A model generated the notes under the pieces. The model saw nothing but the letters and a program-made list of their open reading frames with translations, did not search any database and was not told where the DNA came from. This document shows, in pieces, positions 18,575 through 26,913 of a stretch of DNA of 48,070 bases; within the stretch, counting starts at the first letter, position 1, and each line of letters starts with the position of its first letter. The stretch comes from Gemmatimonas sp. (GTDB taxonomy: Bacteria; Gemmatimonadota; Gemmatimonadetes; Gemmatimonadales; Gemmatimonadaceae), in the NCBI GenBank assembly GCA_011390805.1, contig JAABRT010000020.1, positions 1-48,070 on the forward strand. The letters run 5' to 3'. The translations under genes and the position numbers were made by a program.

Positions 18575-19561
18575 ATGTTCTACGCCACCAATCCCATCCG
18601 CACCGTTGTCGCTGCGGGTGCGCTGCTCGTTTGCACCGCGGCACCTTCAGCGGCGCAGAGCCGACTCAATCCGGTGATCAGTTTGCTTGAGGCCAAGCAG
18701 CCGGTATTTGGCCTGTACGCACCCGCCAATCCTCGCGTGCGACCGGGCGCGTCGGCGGTGCCCGCCGCGGTGAAGTCGGCTGATCAGCTGGCCGCCGAAG
18801 CGGTGGGATTCACGCGCGCCGATTACATCTTTGACGGAACGATGGAAGGCAACTTCGACCGTGGGTACGCGTCATTCACTGACTTCGCCGCAGGTGTCTC
18901 CAAAGCGCGCGCTGCGCACGCCGGACACTCCGCATCCATGATGGCACCGTTGTTCGTGAAAACACCTGGTATTGCCGCCAATCCTGAACTGGCCCGCGAG
19001 CGCATTGGCCGGCAGCTCGATCTGGGCGTGAACGGCATTGTGTTTGTTGATGTGGAAACAGCCGATGAGCTGCGGGCTGGCATTGCAGCCATGCGGTTCA
19101 CATCACAGGGTGGTACGCGCGCCGAAAGCGTGGGCAGCGCGCCGGCGCAGTGGGGAATGAGCGCCGACGCCTACAAGCAGAAAGCTGACGTGTGGCCGCT
19201 CAACAAAAATGGTGAGCTTGTGAACTTCGCCATCGTGGAGAGCAAAGTCGGACTTGCGAATGTGCGCGAGATTGCCGCCGTCCCCGGCATTGGCGTGCTC
19301 TTCCCTGGTGCAGGCACATTGCGCGGTGTGTTCTCAACCACCAATGCCAGCGGACAGCGCCAGTTGGATGCCGAGGCCTGGGAGGCAGCCATCCAGCAGG
19401 TGCTCGCCGCATGTAAGGAGTTCAATGTGCCCTGCGGCTATCCGGCCAACGACGCCGACATTGAAATGCGCATGCAGCAGGGATTCAGCGTCTTCGTGAT
19501 TGGTTGGGGCGAACCCGGCTTCAGAGCCGTGGAGCTGGGGCGGAAAAAGGCAGGGCGATAA
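18575..19561 (+). CDS. Exported HpcH/HpaI aldolase-like protein
   Basis: This 328-residue protein has a Sec signal peptide (cleavage near P-S-A-A-Q). The remainder follows the HpcH/HpaI aldolase (citrate lyase beta) barrel, with G-V-N-G-I-V-F-V-D-V-E-T-A-D-E-L, F-A-I-V-E-S-K-V-G-L-A-N-V-R-E-I and A-A-V-P-G-I-G-V-L-F-P-G-A-G-T. In active class II enzymes the corresponding motifs are Q-I-E-T and G-x-x-D, whose Glu and Asp bind the divalent metal. Here the Glu is kept but the G-x-x-D aspartate position reads Gly/Thr, so standard aldolase chemistry is doubtful. Export is also unusual for a family acting on cytoplasmic keto acids. It follows the FmdB gene by 75 nt. Confidence 0.82.
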   Translation: MFYATNPIRTVVAAGALLVCTAAPSAAQSRLNPVISLLEAKQPVFGLYAPANPRVRPGASAVPAAVKSADQLAAEAVGFTRADYIFDGTMEGNFDRGYASFTDFAAGVSKARAAHAGHSASMMAPLFVKTPGIAANPELARERIGRQLDLGVNGIVFVDVETADELRAGIAAMRFTSQGGTRAESVGSAPAQWGMSADAYKQKADVWPLNKNGELVNFAIVESKVGLANVREIAAVPGIGVLFPGAGTLRGVFSTTNASGQRQLDAEAWEAAIQQVLAACKEFNVPCGYPANDADIEMRMQQGFSVFVIGWGEPGFRAVELGRKKAGR

Positions 19562-19574
19562 GGCCTGCCGTTTT
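19544..19574. terminator. Terminator between convergent genes
   Basis: An A5-GGCAGG arm (19544-19554) and a CCTGCC-G-T4 arm (19564-19574) form a short GC stem flanked by A and T runs, so it can act in both directions. It overlaps the end of the aldolase-like gene and faces the stop of the cytochrome c gene. Confidence 0.6.
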
Positions 19575-19582
19575 CCTGAGCG

Positions 19583-20095
19583 CTATTTTCCGCGTGGCGG
19601 GAAGCTGAGCAGCACAGCGCTGGCGCTCGCGGAATCGGCAGTGAACTCTTCCGGGCCTTCGGGCAACTCGTTGAGCTTGAGCACGTACGTCACCACATCG
19701 ACGTACTGCTCACGCGCGAGGGTACCCGGATTTTCGTCGGGCATGGTGGTACGGATATTCTCAAAGAACTCGTACAACGAGACGCCGTTCCAGTCGAAGC
19801 GGAAATCCTCGTGCGTAAAATCTTCGAGCTCATGACACTCGGCGCACACTGCCGTATACACTGCTTTCCCGCGCTCCGCTTGCGCCGCGGTGTACACACC
19901 CACCGAGTCAGCCCAGCTGTCTGAAGCACGCCGCGACGGTGTATGCACTCCGCTGCGAACCGCTTGGGCGTACGACGACACCGCAGACGGTGCGGTAGCC
20001 AGTGATGTGGCGGGAGAAAACGCCGTAGCAGCGCCAAACACCGCAACAACAACCGTACACGGGAACAGTGCGCGAAGCAGAATCGAAGAAATCAT
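19583..20095 (-). CDS. Exported class I cytochrome c
   Basis: The 170-residue product has a signal peptide (about 1-25), a low-complexity linker and a monohaem cytochrome c domain from about residue 70. The haem motif is C84-A-E-C-H88 and the likely distal ligand is M118 in R-T-T-M-P-D. The domain resembles small cytochrome c subunits that deliver electrons in the periplasm. It lies upstream of nothing on its strand within 1.0 kb, and 77 bp separate it from the end of cstA, which is transcribed in the same direction; whether they are cotranscribed is unclear. Confidence 0.85.
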   Translation of the reverse strand: MISSILLRALFPCTVVVAVFGAATAFSPATSLATAPSAVSSYAQAVRSGVHTPSRRASDSWADSVGVYTAAQAERGKAVYTAVCAECHELEDFTHEDFRFDWNGVSLYEFFENIRTTMPDENPGTLAREQYVDVVTYVLKLNELPEGPEEFTADSASASAVLLSFPPRGK

Positions 20096-20172
20096 AAATG
20101 CAGATGAACGGGGAAAATCGGAACCGGACGGCGGCCGGTCAGTGCGAGCAGCACGGTCGCCGTCCGTTGGAG

Positions 20173-21921
20173 TTAGACGGTAGCCGGCTGAATCGTACCG
20201 TTCGCCAGCACAACATCTTCAGGTGACACACGCGGCATGCGGAACGCACGCGCCGCTTCAAAGAGCATCACACACGCGAGTGCGAGGAGAAACGCGGCAA
20301 TACCACGAACTGCTGTGACAGTGTTGGGGTTGGCGAGCAGCAACACCAGCGCCGACACGGTCATTACAACCATGAAAACCATTGGCACTGCGGCAAAGAT
20401 CCATTTGCGGCCCGTGCGACGCAGCCACATGGTGAGGGCGAGCAGCGCCAAGCCGGCCAGCAGTTGATTGGTGCCACCAAACACGGGCCAGATGGCACGC
20501 CACACCGGGATGACTTCACCCGATGGGGTGGTGTAGGTCACAAACGCCAAACCGGCCGGAAGCGCCAGCGTGAGTACGGTTGCAACCCAGCGCGTGGTAT
20601 TGCGGCTGTTATCCCAGCTGAAGAACTCCTGCAGCACATAGCGGCCAAGGCGCGTGCACGTGTCGAGTGTCGTGAGCAGGAACGTAGACAGCGCAAGCAG
20701 TCCCAGCATGCTGCCAAACTGCACAGGCAGTCCGAACATGCTCATGAACTGACCGATGCCGGTGGAAAACAGCACCACCGGATTGCCACGCAATGCATCG
20801 GCGCCAAAGGGCAGACCCATGATGGTGGCCAGTGCGAGCACCGCCACCACACCTTCCACCAACATGCCACCGTATCCGATACGACGCGTGTCGGTTTCGC
20901 ACTGCACCTGCTTGGCTGTTGTGCCCGATGAAACCACCGAGTGAAATCCCGAACACGCACCACAGGCAATTGTGATGAACAGAATCGGGAAGAGCGGCCC
21001 GAGATGTGCGACCTCGGCAAACACCGGATGCGAACTGCTCACAAAGGCCGGCCACGTGGTATCAATGCCACCTGAGAAACCGCCCACCAGCAAACCGGCG
21101 CCGCCACCAATCATCACGGCGTATAGCAGGAACGACGACAGGTAATCGCGCGGATGCAGCAGCACCCACACCGGGGTAACCGACGCAATCACGCAGTACA
21201 ACAGCAGCAGAATGATCCAGAAATGCTTGGGATTGCTGAACATTTCGGGGATGTAACTGCCGTCTGAGTGCAGCCCAGAGGCCCAGCCGATGGCGATAAA
21301 CAGCAGAGGCACAAAAATCGCCGTGACCACGCCCAGACGAGCCTTGTATTTGTGTGTCGCCACACCCATGAGCAGCGCCAGCACAATGAAGATGCCTGAC
21401 GCCACCGCCACGCCCGTGCCTTGCGCCGATTCCGCGCCGCTCGCGTCAAAGGTGTCCACAAACGACGCGGCGGTCAGATCCATGAACACCACGATCACAT
21501 ACACCAGCGCCAGCCAGATGAAGGCCAGAAACAGCTTGAACGACAATGGTGTGATGTAGTCGCGGGCCAGCTCGGCAACCGAGCGTGCCTTGTGCCGTAC
21601 GGAGGCGATCATGGATCCGAAATCGTGCACGCCGCCCACAAAGATCGAGCCGAACACAATCCAGATCACCGCCGGCACCCACCCGAAGAACAGACCGGCC
21701 AGAATGGGTCCGACAATCGGACCGGCACCCGCGATGGACGAGAAATGATGTCCGAAGAGAACGGGTGTGGACGTGGGGACGAAGTCGGTGCCGTCGTATT
21801 GCGTTTGCGACGGCACACGATGCGTGTCATCCAATCCGAACTGCCGTGAGATCCAGCTACCGTAAACCCGATAGGCCACGGAAAAGAGCACAATCGACGC
21901 GACAAGCAGAAAGGCCGGCAT
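20173..21921 (-). CDS. cstA: Carbon starvation protein CstA, peptide/pyruvate transporter family
   Basis: This 582-residue integral membrane protein matches CstA throughout. Visible hallmarks are the N-terminal F-S-V-A-Y-R-V-Y-G-S-W segment, D-G-x-D-F-V-P-T, the V-L-F-G-H-H-F-S-S-I-A-G-A-G-P-I-V-G-P block and G-G-V-H-D-F, with about 15 hydrophobic segments. CstA proteins import peptides or pyruvate under carbon limitation. The start at 21921 gives the usual N-terminus; a GTG at 21975 would add a proline-rich leader. No Shine-Dalgarno sequence is visible, because the 33 nt before the ATG are almost pure C in the mRNA sense (G-rich on the plus strand). Confidence 0.93.
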   Translation of the reverse strand: MPAFLLVASIVLFSVAYRVYGSWISRQFGLDDTHRVPSQTQYDGTDFVPTSTPVLFGHHFSSIAGAGPIVGPILAGLFFGWVPAVIWIVFGSIFVGGVHDFGSMIASVRHKARSVAELARDYITPLSFKLFLAFIWLALVYVIVVFMDLTAASFVDTFDASGAESAQGTGVAVASGIFIVLALLMGVATHKYKARLGVVTAIFVPLLFIAIGWASGLHSDGSYIPEMFSNPKHFWIILLLLYCVIASVTPVWVLLHPRDYLSSFLLYAVMIGGGAGLLVGGFSGGIDTTWPAFVSSSHPVFAEVAHLGPLFPILFITIACGACSGFHSVVSSGTTAKQVQCETDTRRIGYGGMLVEGVVAVLALATIMGLPFGADALRGNPVVLFSTGIGQFMSMFGLPVQFGSMLGLLALSTFLLTTLDTCTRLGRYVLQEFFSWDNSRNTTRWVATVLTLALPAGLAFVTYTTPSGEVIPVWRAIWPVFGGTNQLLAGLALLALTMWLRRTGRKWIFAAVPMVFMVVMTVSALVLLLANPNTVTAVRGIAAFLLALACVMLFEAARAFRMPRVSPEDVVLANGTIQPATV

Positions 21922-21925
21922 GGCA

Positions 21926-21954
21926 GGGGCGGGGCAGGGGCGAGGCGGGAGGGG
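21926..21954 (+). other. G-quadruplex-forming tract upstream of cstA
   Basis: The plus strand carries GGGG-C-GGGG-CA-GGGG followed by GGG (21947-21949) and GGGG (21951-21954), enough G runs for a four-tier or three-tier quadruplex. It starts five bases from the cstA ATG, on the strand that is the template for cstA transcription. A regulatory role is inference. Confidence 0.55.
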
Positions 21955-22038
21955 TGGTGGTGGCGGGATACCCACGGGCGTCCCGCTTACCGCCTGACGC
22001 TATCGCCAACCCTACCCGCTCGCAAGCCAGTCAGGGAG

Positions 22039-22824
22039 TTACAGTCTCCGGCACTGGTCTTCCTTCTCGCCGGCCACGTTGCCGCCGCCAACGGGGGCCG
22101 GGGTGTTTTCCTTGCACTGCAGGTTCTGCGCTACGCGGTTGGACCGCAGCGTTACACCGCCGCGATTCTTGAATACCTGGAAATCGCCCCGGACTACCGC
22201 ACCACCCGAAAAGAGCGAACGACTGTTCTCTTCGAGCTGGATATTGCCGTTCACGGTTGTCGAGGTGATCGAGGCGCCAGCGGCCTTCTTTACCTGCAAG
22301 TCGCCGTCGATGGTGTTCCGGGTGGAGACCAATGACGCGCCCGACTCTTCCACCTGCAGATTGCCGTCAATGCGCGTGTCTTCAATGGTGGCCACCGCGC
22401 GGCGCTTCACCTGAATGTCACCCTTGACTACCGTGCCACTGCGGGTCGTTACAGCCGCGGCGTCCTCGGCCTGCACATTGCCATCAATGAACGCGTTGTT
22501 CACGATCGTGACCGAACCGCCTTCCGCAACCTTCACGTCGCCGTCAACGCGGGTGCCGTCGAGTGTGCAGCTCTTTCCATTGGGCACGTAGACCTTTTCT
22601 ACCGAAATGCGACCGATGGTGCCGTCGCAGCGTTCCGCCGATACACGATCGCTGCTGGAGCCTGAGCCGCTGGTGCCCGCCGCAACCGCAACACCTCCCT
22701 CCGATGCGTCGCTTGCGGAAACGCCGGTTGAGGAATCACTGCTGCAACCAGCCAACAGCACCACGAGTGCCGGCAGGATGGCGAAGTGCGGGCGAACGGC
22801 GAATGAGCTTTGCAACTGTTGCAT
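22039..22824 (-). CDS. Lipoprotein with seven-rung right-handed beta-helix
   Basis: The 261-residue product has a lipoprotein signal with lipobox L-L-A-G-C27, then a Ser/Gly linker. From about residue 92 it is built of seven consecutive 19-20 residue units, each with the pattern [IV]-x-G-[DN]-[hydrophobic]-Q-V, and an eighth partial unit. This spacing is that of a single-stranded parallel beta-helix, similar in look to bactofilin or polymer-forming cytoskeletal repeats but on an exported lipoprotein. Four cysteines after the lipobox bracket the repeat region, so capping disulfides are possible. I know no named family for it. A G-G-G-rich SD (AAAAGGG) precedes the ATG. It is divergent from the beta-glucan island. 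Confidence 0.78.
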   Translation of the reverse strand: MQQLQSSFAVRPHFAILPALVVLLAGCSSDSSTGVSASDASEGGVAVAAGTSGSGSSSDRVSAERCDGTIGRISVEKVYVPNGKSCTLDGTRVDGDVKVAEGGSVTIVNNAFIDGNVQAEDAAAVTTRSGTVVKGDIQVKRRAVATIEDTRIDGNLQVEESGASLVSTRNTIDGDLQVKKAAGASITSTTVNGNIQLEENSRSLFSGGAVVRGDFQVFKNRGGVTLRSNRVAQNLQCKENTPAPVGGGNVAGEKEDQCRRL

Positions 22825-23037
22825 GGGACAACCCTTTTAATAGAAATGAAGCAAAGGTGGTCGTGGGGCATCACGGGGGAGGACGTGCAGCACACGCGCC
22901 GATGGGCACAGACAGTATTCGAGTTTCGCCGTAAGCGCGCCGTGCCGTTCATCACCCGAAAGCTGTGTCCCGCGCTACATACTGCCGCCTGCGGGAAGAG
23001 CTGTTCGCGCGGGCTGTGATTGGTTTTCAGTAAATGC

Positions 23038-23066
23038 TTGACAGCCCAACGGTTGGCCAGCATACT
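23038..23066 (+). promoter_or_regulatory. Sigma70-type promoter of the plus arm
   Basis: A perfect TTGACA (-35) at 23038-23043 is followed after 17 bp by CATACT; TACTTT two bases further on is an alternative -10. The -10 overlaps the left arm of the palindrome at 23064-23087, so bound protein would block polymerase. The expected leader before the ATG at 23158 is about 80 nt. The minus arm has the same arrangement. Confidence 0.65.
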
Positions 23067-23087
23067 TTGTTCGCCAGCCAAACAAAG
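23064..23087. promoter_or_regulatory. Palindromic operator, copy 1 (probable ROK site)
   Basis: ACTTTGTTCG (23064-23073), six bases, then AAACAAAG (23080-23087) form an inverted repeat with the arms CTTTGTT and AACAAAG. The same 18 fixed positions with the same six-base gap occur at 36632-36655, upstream of the convergent arm. Position over the -10 box implies repression. The ROK regulator encoded in this arm is the obvious binder, and A/T-rich TTTGTT half-sites are usual for ROK repressors; binding itself is inference. Confidence 0.78.
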
Positions 23088-23157
23088 CCCCCTTGCCGTC
23101 GCCCTCACCGGGCCTTCTGACGGCTCGGAATCTCCGCCCCCTCCTCGGAGTCGTCTG

Positions 23158-25596
23158 ATGCCCCCGCGTTCCTGCTCTCGCCACCTCGTCGCGCTGATTG
23201 GAGCGTCCGTGATGCTCTCGGCCTGCAGCCGGGACTTGAGCACACTTGATCCCGCGCCATTTCCCAATGAACCGGGAATCTTCCTCGATGGCTATGCCCC
23301 GGGGCTCTCGTTTCAGGCGTTCGCCGGCTCCAAAACGGACGCGGTCAACATTGATACTGATGCGAGCTTCCGCGGTGGTACGTCGCTCAGGATTACCATC
23401 CCGGGTCCGGGCGACGCGACGGGTGGCTACGCCGGTGGAGCATTCGTAAGCAACGTGCCACGTGATTTGCGAGACTACGACGCACTCACCTTCTGGGCGC
23501 GCACCAGCATTCCCGTGGCGCAGCTCGACGTGGCCGGTTTTGGAAACGACAACTCCGGAGCTTCGCGTTTCACCGCTCAAAGAGGCGGAATCAGACTGAG
23601 CACCGCGTGGCAGAAGGTTGTGATTCCGATTCCCAACGCAGCTCGGCTGAGCCAGGAAGCCGGCATGTTCTTCTTCGCGGAAGGCCCGGAAAACGGCGTT
23701 GGGTACAACTTGTGGATCGATGAGGTCAAGTTCGAAAAACTTGGCACCATTCGCACGCCACGTCCTGCGATTGCGACTGCGTCAGTCGTGGATGAGATCG
23801 GTGCAACGATTCAAGTAGGCGGTACAGCGGTCACGTACGATGTAGACGGCGTTGACGTGTCTGTGGGCTCAGCGCCCGGCTACTTCGACTGGGTTTCGTC
23901 CAACTCGGCCGTCGCGACAGTGAGTGAAGATGGCAGAGTGACCGTGGCTGGCAGTGGCACGGCAACCGTCACGGCTACGCTTGACGGTGTGGCGGCGGCC
24001 GGAGCCGTTACGGTGACGGCGGCATCACCGCCAACGGTGGCTGCGCCGACGCCTGTGCGTGAGGCGGCTGATGTGATTTCACTCTTCAGCGACGCCTATC
24101 CCAACGTGCCCGTTGATACGTGGTCGGCGTCGTTTGACGATGCCGATGTGTCCGATGTGCAGATTGCGGGTAATGCCGTCAAGAAATACACGAATCTTGT
24201 ATTCGCCGGTGTCGAGTTCGTCTCGAACCAGATCAACGCGACCCAGATGACACATCTGCATCTCGACGTTTATACGGCGGATGTTTCGTCATTCCGTGTG
24301 AAGCTCGTTGATTTTGGTCCCAACGGTGTGTTTGGTGGTGGTGACGATACGGAACATGAAGTGGCACTCTCCGGCACGTCGTCACCGGCGTTGACGGCCA
24401 GCGCCTGGAGCAGCCTCGACATTCCATTGTCGGCGTTTGCCGGGCTCACACGTCGCGGCAATCTCGCGCAGATGATCATTTCCAGCGCGAGCTCCACCGT
24501 CTATCTCGACAACGTCTACTACTATCGCGTGCCCGCACCGCCCGTGCCAACAGCGCCCACTTCGCCGGCACCAGCCCCCACGCGTCCGGCCGGCAGTGTG
24601 ATCTCGCTGTTCAGCGATGCGTACAGCAATGTGCCTGTGGGCACATGGTCGGCACCGTGGGACGATGTGGATCTGGAAGACATCCAGATTGCCGGCAACA
24701 ATGTGAAGAAGTACACAAACTTTGTCTTTGCCGGCATCGAATTCACCTCGCCCACAGTTGATGCATCGGCGATGGAAGGATTTCACATTGACTACTGGAC
24801 GCCCGATGCCACGGCGGCGCCCGCGTTTCTGAAGGTGAAGCTCGTGGACTTCGGTGCCAACGGCGTATTTGGCGGCGGCGATGATGTCGAACACGAAATC
24901 ACCCTCGATGCGACCACCACACCGGCGATTGGAACGGGCGAGTGGGTGAGTCTCGATATTCCGCTCAGTGCGTTCACCGGACTTGTCACGCGCGGAAACC
25001 TGGCGCAGCTCATCTTTGTGAGCACTGCCAAAACGGTGTATCTGGACAACCTGTACTTCTACACCAACACCGTACCGACTGCACCCGCAGCACCCGCGGC
25101 GGCACCAACGTTTGCGGCAACAGATGTGATCTCGCTCTTCAGCGACGCGTACAGCAACGTACCGGTGAGCACCTGGTCGGCGCCGTGGGACGATGTCGCG
25201 CTGGAAGACATCCAGATTGCCGGAAACAACGTCAAGAAGTACAGCAACTTTGTTTTCGCGGGCATCGAGTTTACTGCGCCCACCATTGATGCAAGCAGCA
25301 TGACGCACTTCTCAGTGGATATCTGGACGGCCGATGCAACGGCAGAACCTGCTGTGTTCAAAATCAAGCTGGTGGATTTTGGAGCGAACGGTTCGTTCGG
25401 CGGTGGCGATGATGTGGAACATGAGCTCACATTGACAGCATCAACCACGCCGGGCATCCGAACCGGTGCGTGGACGCGGCTGGACATCCCGTTGTCTGCC
25501 TTCACGGGACTGACCACTCGCGGACATCTGGCGCAGCTGATCCTGGTGTCGGATCCCAAAACGGTCTATGTCGATAACGTGCTGCTGCACAAATGA
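23158..25596 (+). CDS. Surface lipoprotein with Ig-like domain and three repeated glycan-binding-like modules
   Basis: The 812-residue product has a lipobox L-S-A-C23. Residues about 35-195 form a beta-sandwich like those of carbohydrate-binding modules (W-x-D-E-V near the end). Residues 205-290 are a bacterial Ig-like (BIG2) domain (S-N-S-A-V-A-T-V-S-E-D-G-R-V-T-V). Three homologous modules of about 152 residues follow (305-456, 481-635, 656-812), each beginning V-I-S-L-F-S-D-A-Y and ending Y-L-D-N. Such modules accompany laminarinase-type enzymes in other bacteria. No catalytic residues are seen, so the role is likely glycan capture at the cell surface. The start is set by GGAG 7 nt before the ATG. 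First gene of the plus arm. Confidence 0.85.
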   Translation: MPPRSCSRHLVALIGASVMLSACSRDLSTLDPAPFPNEPGIFLDGYAPGLSFQAFAGSKTDAVNIDTDASFRGGTSLRITIPGPGDATGGYAGGAFVSNVPRDLRDYDALTFWARTSIPVAQLDVAGFGNDNSGASRFTAQRGGIRLSTAWQKVVIPIPNAARLSQEAGMFFFAEGPENGVGYNLWIDEVKFEKLGTIRTPRPAIATASVVDEIGATIQVGGTAVTYDVDGVDVSVGSAPGYFDWVSSNSAVATVSEDGRVTVAGSGTATVTATLDGVAAAGAVTVTAASPPTVAAPTPVREAADVISLFSDAYPNVPVDTWSASFDDADVSDVQIAGNAVKKYTNLVFAGVEFVSNQINATQMTHLHLDVYTADVSSFRVKLVDFGPNGVFGGGDDTEHEVALSGTSSPALTASAWSSLDIPLSAFAGLTRRGNLAQMIISSASSTVYLDNVYYYRVPAPPVPTAPTSPAPAPTRPAGSVISLFSDAYSNVPVGTWSAPWDDVDLEDIQIAGNNVKKYTNFVFAGIEFTSPTVDASAMEGFHIDYWTPDATAAPAFLKVKLVDFGANGVFGGGDDVEHEITLDATTTPAIGTGEWVSLDIPLSAFTGLVTRGNLAQLIFVSTAKTVYLDNLYFYTNTVPTAPAAPAAAPTFAATDVISLFSDAYSNVPVSTWSAPWDDVALEDIQIAGNNVKKYSNFVFAGIEFTAPTIDASSMTHFSVDIWTADATAEPAVFKIKLVDFGANGSFGGGDDVEHELTLTASTTPGIRTGAWTRLDIPLSAFTGLTTRGHLAQLILVSDPKTVYVDNVLLHK
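24070..25593 (+). repeat. Three in-frame tandem module repeats
   Basis: The modules start at 24070, 24598 and 25123. Copies 2 and 3 are close at the DNA level (for example the stretch encoding W-S-A-P-W-D-D-V), while copy 1 has diverged more, so the second duplication is the more recent. Proline/alanine linkers separate the units. Confidence 0.85.
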
Positions 25597-25637
25597 CATG
25601 ACCTGAGTACGCACGCTGTACTGCGTGAAGGACATTC

Positions 25638-26894
25638 ATGACGCTATCTGACACCGCAGTTGGCGACACGGTGGAGGCACACGCATTACTGCCTCCACCG
25701 CGGCCGTCGCCGTTGGCCGATGAAGTGCTGCGCTTGATCTGGAGCGAGCGCACCATTTCGCGCGCCGAGATTGCGCGTCGATTGGAGTTGTCGCGCTCTA
25801 CGGTGTCCGAGTTGGTGGCGTTCCTGATTGCTGCGGAGCTGGTGTCAGAAGCCGGAATCGGCGCATCACGCGGAGGCCGTCGCCCCATCAATCTGGAGTT
25901 TCAGGATGATGCCTGCGGCATAGTAGGCGTGGATATGGGGGCCAAGCACGTTACGGTGGTGCTCACCAACCTGCGTGGTGTGGTGATCACGTCGGAGTAC
26001 CGTGAGTGGCTGGTGCGAACCGATCCCGAGGGCACACGCGCACTGGTGATTGAGCTGGTGTCAAAATGCGTTGCGCGATGGCCAGGTGCACCTGATCGCC
26101 TGCTCGGAATCGGTGTGGCGGTGCCGACGCCGGTAGATCCCCGGCATCCTGAGCGCTTCTCCACGCTCGTGCTGCCGGCATGGGGTGGCCGCAGTGGACT
26201 CGATGTGCTCAGCGCCCGATTTGGGGTGCCGGTGCTCATCGACAATGATGCGAACATGGGCGCCCTCGCGGAGCAATGGTGGGGCGCGGGACGTGGCTAC
26301 CCGGATTTTGCATATATCAAAGTCGCTACCGGTGTTGGTTCCGGTCACGTGATCGACGGAAAAATCCGGCGTGGGGCAACAGGGGTGGCCGGAGAAATCG
26401 GACATGTGGCCATCGATCCACGTGGTGCACCATGCAGCTGTGGCAATCGAGGCTGCCTGGTCACGTTTGTCGGAGCCAACGCACTGGTTGAGCGCGCGCG
26501 TGTGCTGCTTGCCGAGTTCCCCGATACCACGTTGCGTGATGACGCACTCACTATTGAAGCCATCGAAGCGGCGGCGCTTGCCGATGATCCACTGGCTGTA
26601 CAGGTGGTGTATGAGGCGGCTGAATATCTTGGCATCGCCATTGCCAGTCTGCTCAACATCATGAATCCTGCCGCAGTGATTCTTGGCGGTGGTCTTTCCA
26701 AAGTGGGCAATCGCCTGCTGGCACCACTTCGTGAAGTTGTACTGCGCCGCACGTTTGTGAGCGCGGTAGCGGCGTCAGAAATCCGGCACAGCGAACTTGG
26801 CCCGCTTGGTGTTGCGGTTGGTGCTGCCACGCTGGTGCTCGAAGCGGCACTTAACGATCCGTCGCTCTTTCCTACCATCGGCGCGCGCGCGTAG
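25638..26894 (+). CDS. ROK family transcriptional regulator
   Basis: This 418-residue protein has an N-terminal winged helix-turn-helix (about 28-85; S-R-A-E-I-A-R-R-L-E-L-S-R-S-T-V-S). A ROK sugar-kinase-like domain follows, with D-M-G near 105, D-N-D-A-N-M-G-A near 205 and the zinc-binding G-E-I-G-H-V block ending C-S-C-G-N-R-G-C near 275. The residue after G-C is Leu-Val rather than the usual Leu-Glu. Members such as NagC, Mlc and XylR repress sugar genes and release DNA on binding an inducer. It sits inside the island between the binding lipoprotein and GH16, downstream of operator copy 1, so autoregulation is expected. AAGGA precedes the ATG by 6 nt. Confidence 0.93.
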   Translation: MTLSDTAVGDTVEAHALLPPPRPSPLADEVLRLIWSERTISRAEIARRLELSRSTVSELVAFLIAAELVSEAGIGASRGGRRPINLEFQDDACGIVGVDMGAKHVTVVLTNLRGVVITSEYREWLVRTDPEGTRALVIELVSKCVARWPGAPDRLLGIGVAVPTPVDPRHPERFSTLVLPAWGGRSGLDVLSARFGVPVLIDNDANMGALAEQWWGAGRGYPDFAYIKVATGVGSGHVIDGKIRRGATGVAGEIGHVAIDPRGAPCSCGNRGCLVTFVGANALVERARVLLAEFPDTTLRDDALTIEAIEAAALADDPLAVQVVYEAAEYLGIAIASLLNIMNPAAVILGGGLSKVGNRLLAPLREVVLRRTFVSAVAASEIRHSELGPLGVAVGAATLVLEAALNDPSLFPTIGARA

Positions 26895-26913
26895 CGCCAC
26901 TGACCTGTTCATT

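Larger units (their letters stand above)
22825..23157. other. Divergent intergenic region with the island promoter
   Basis: These 333 bases separate the beta-helix lipoprotein (minus) from the first gene of the beta-glucan island (plus). The right half holds the promoter and operator annotated separately and a GGAG ribosome site at 23147-23150. I see no promoter I would commit to for the minus-strand gene and no open frame with coding character. Confidence 0.7.

Noticed and set aside
21922..21975. Upstream GTG start for cstA
   Set aside because: Adds a proline-rich leader translated from the C-rich tract, unlike CstA N-termini.
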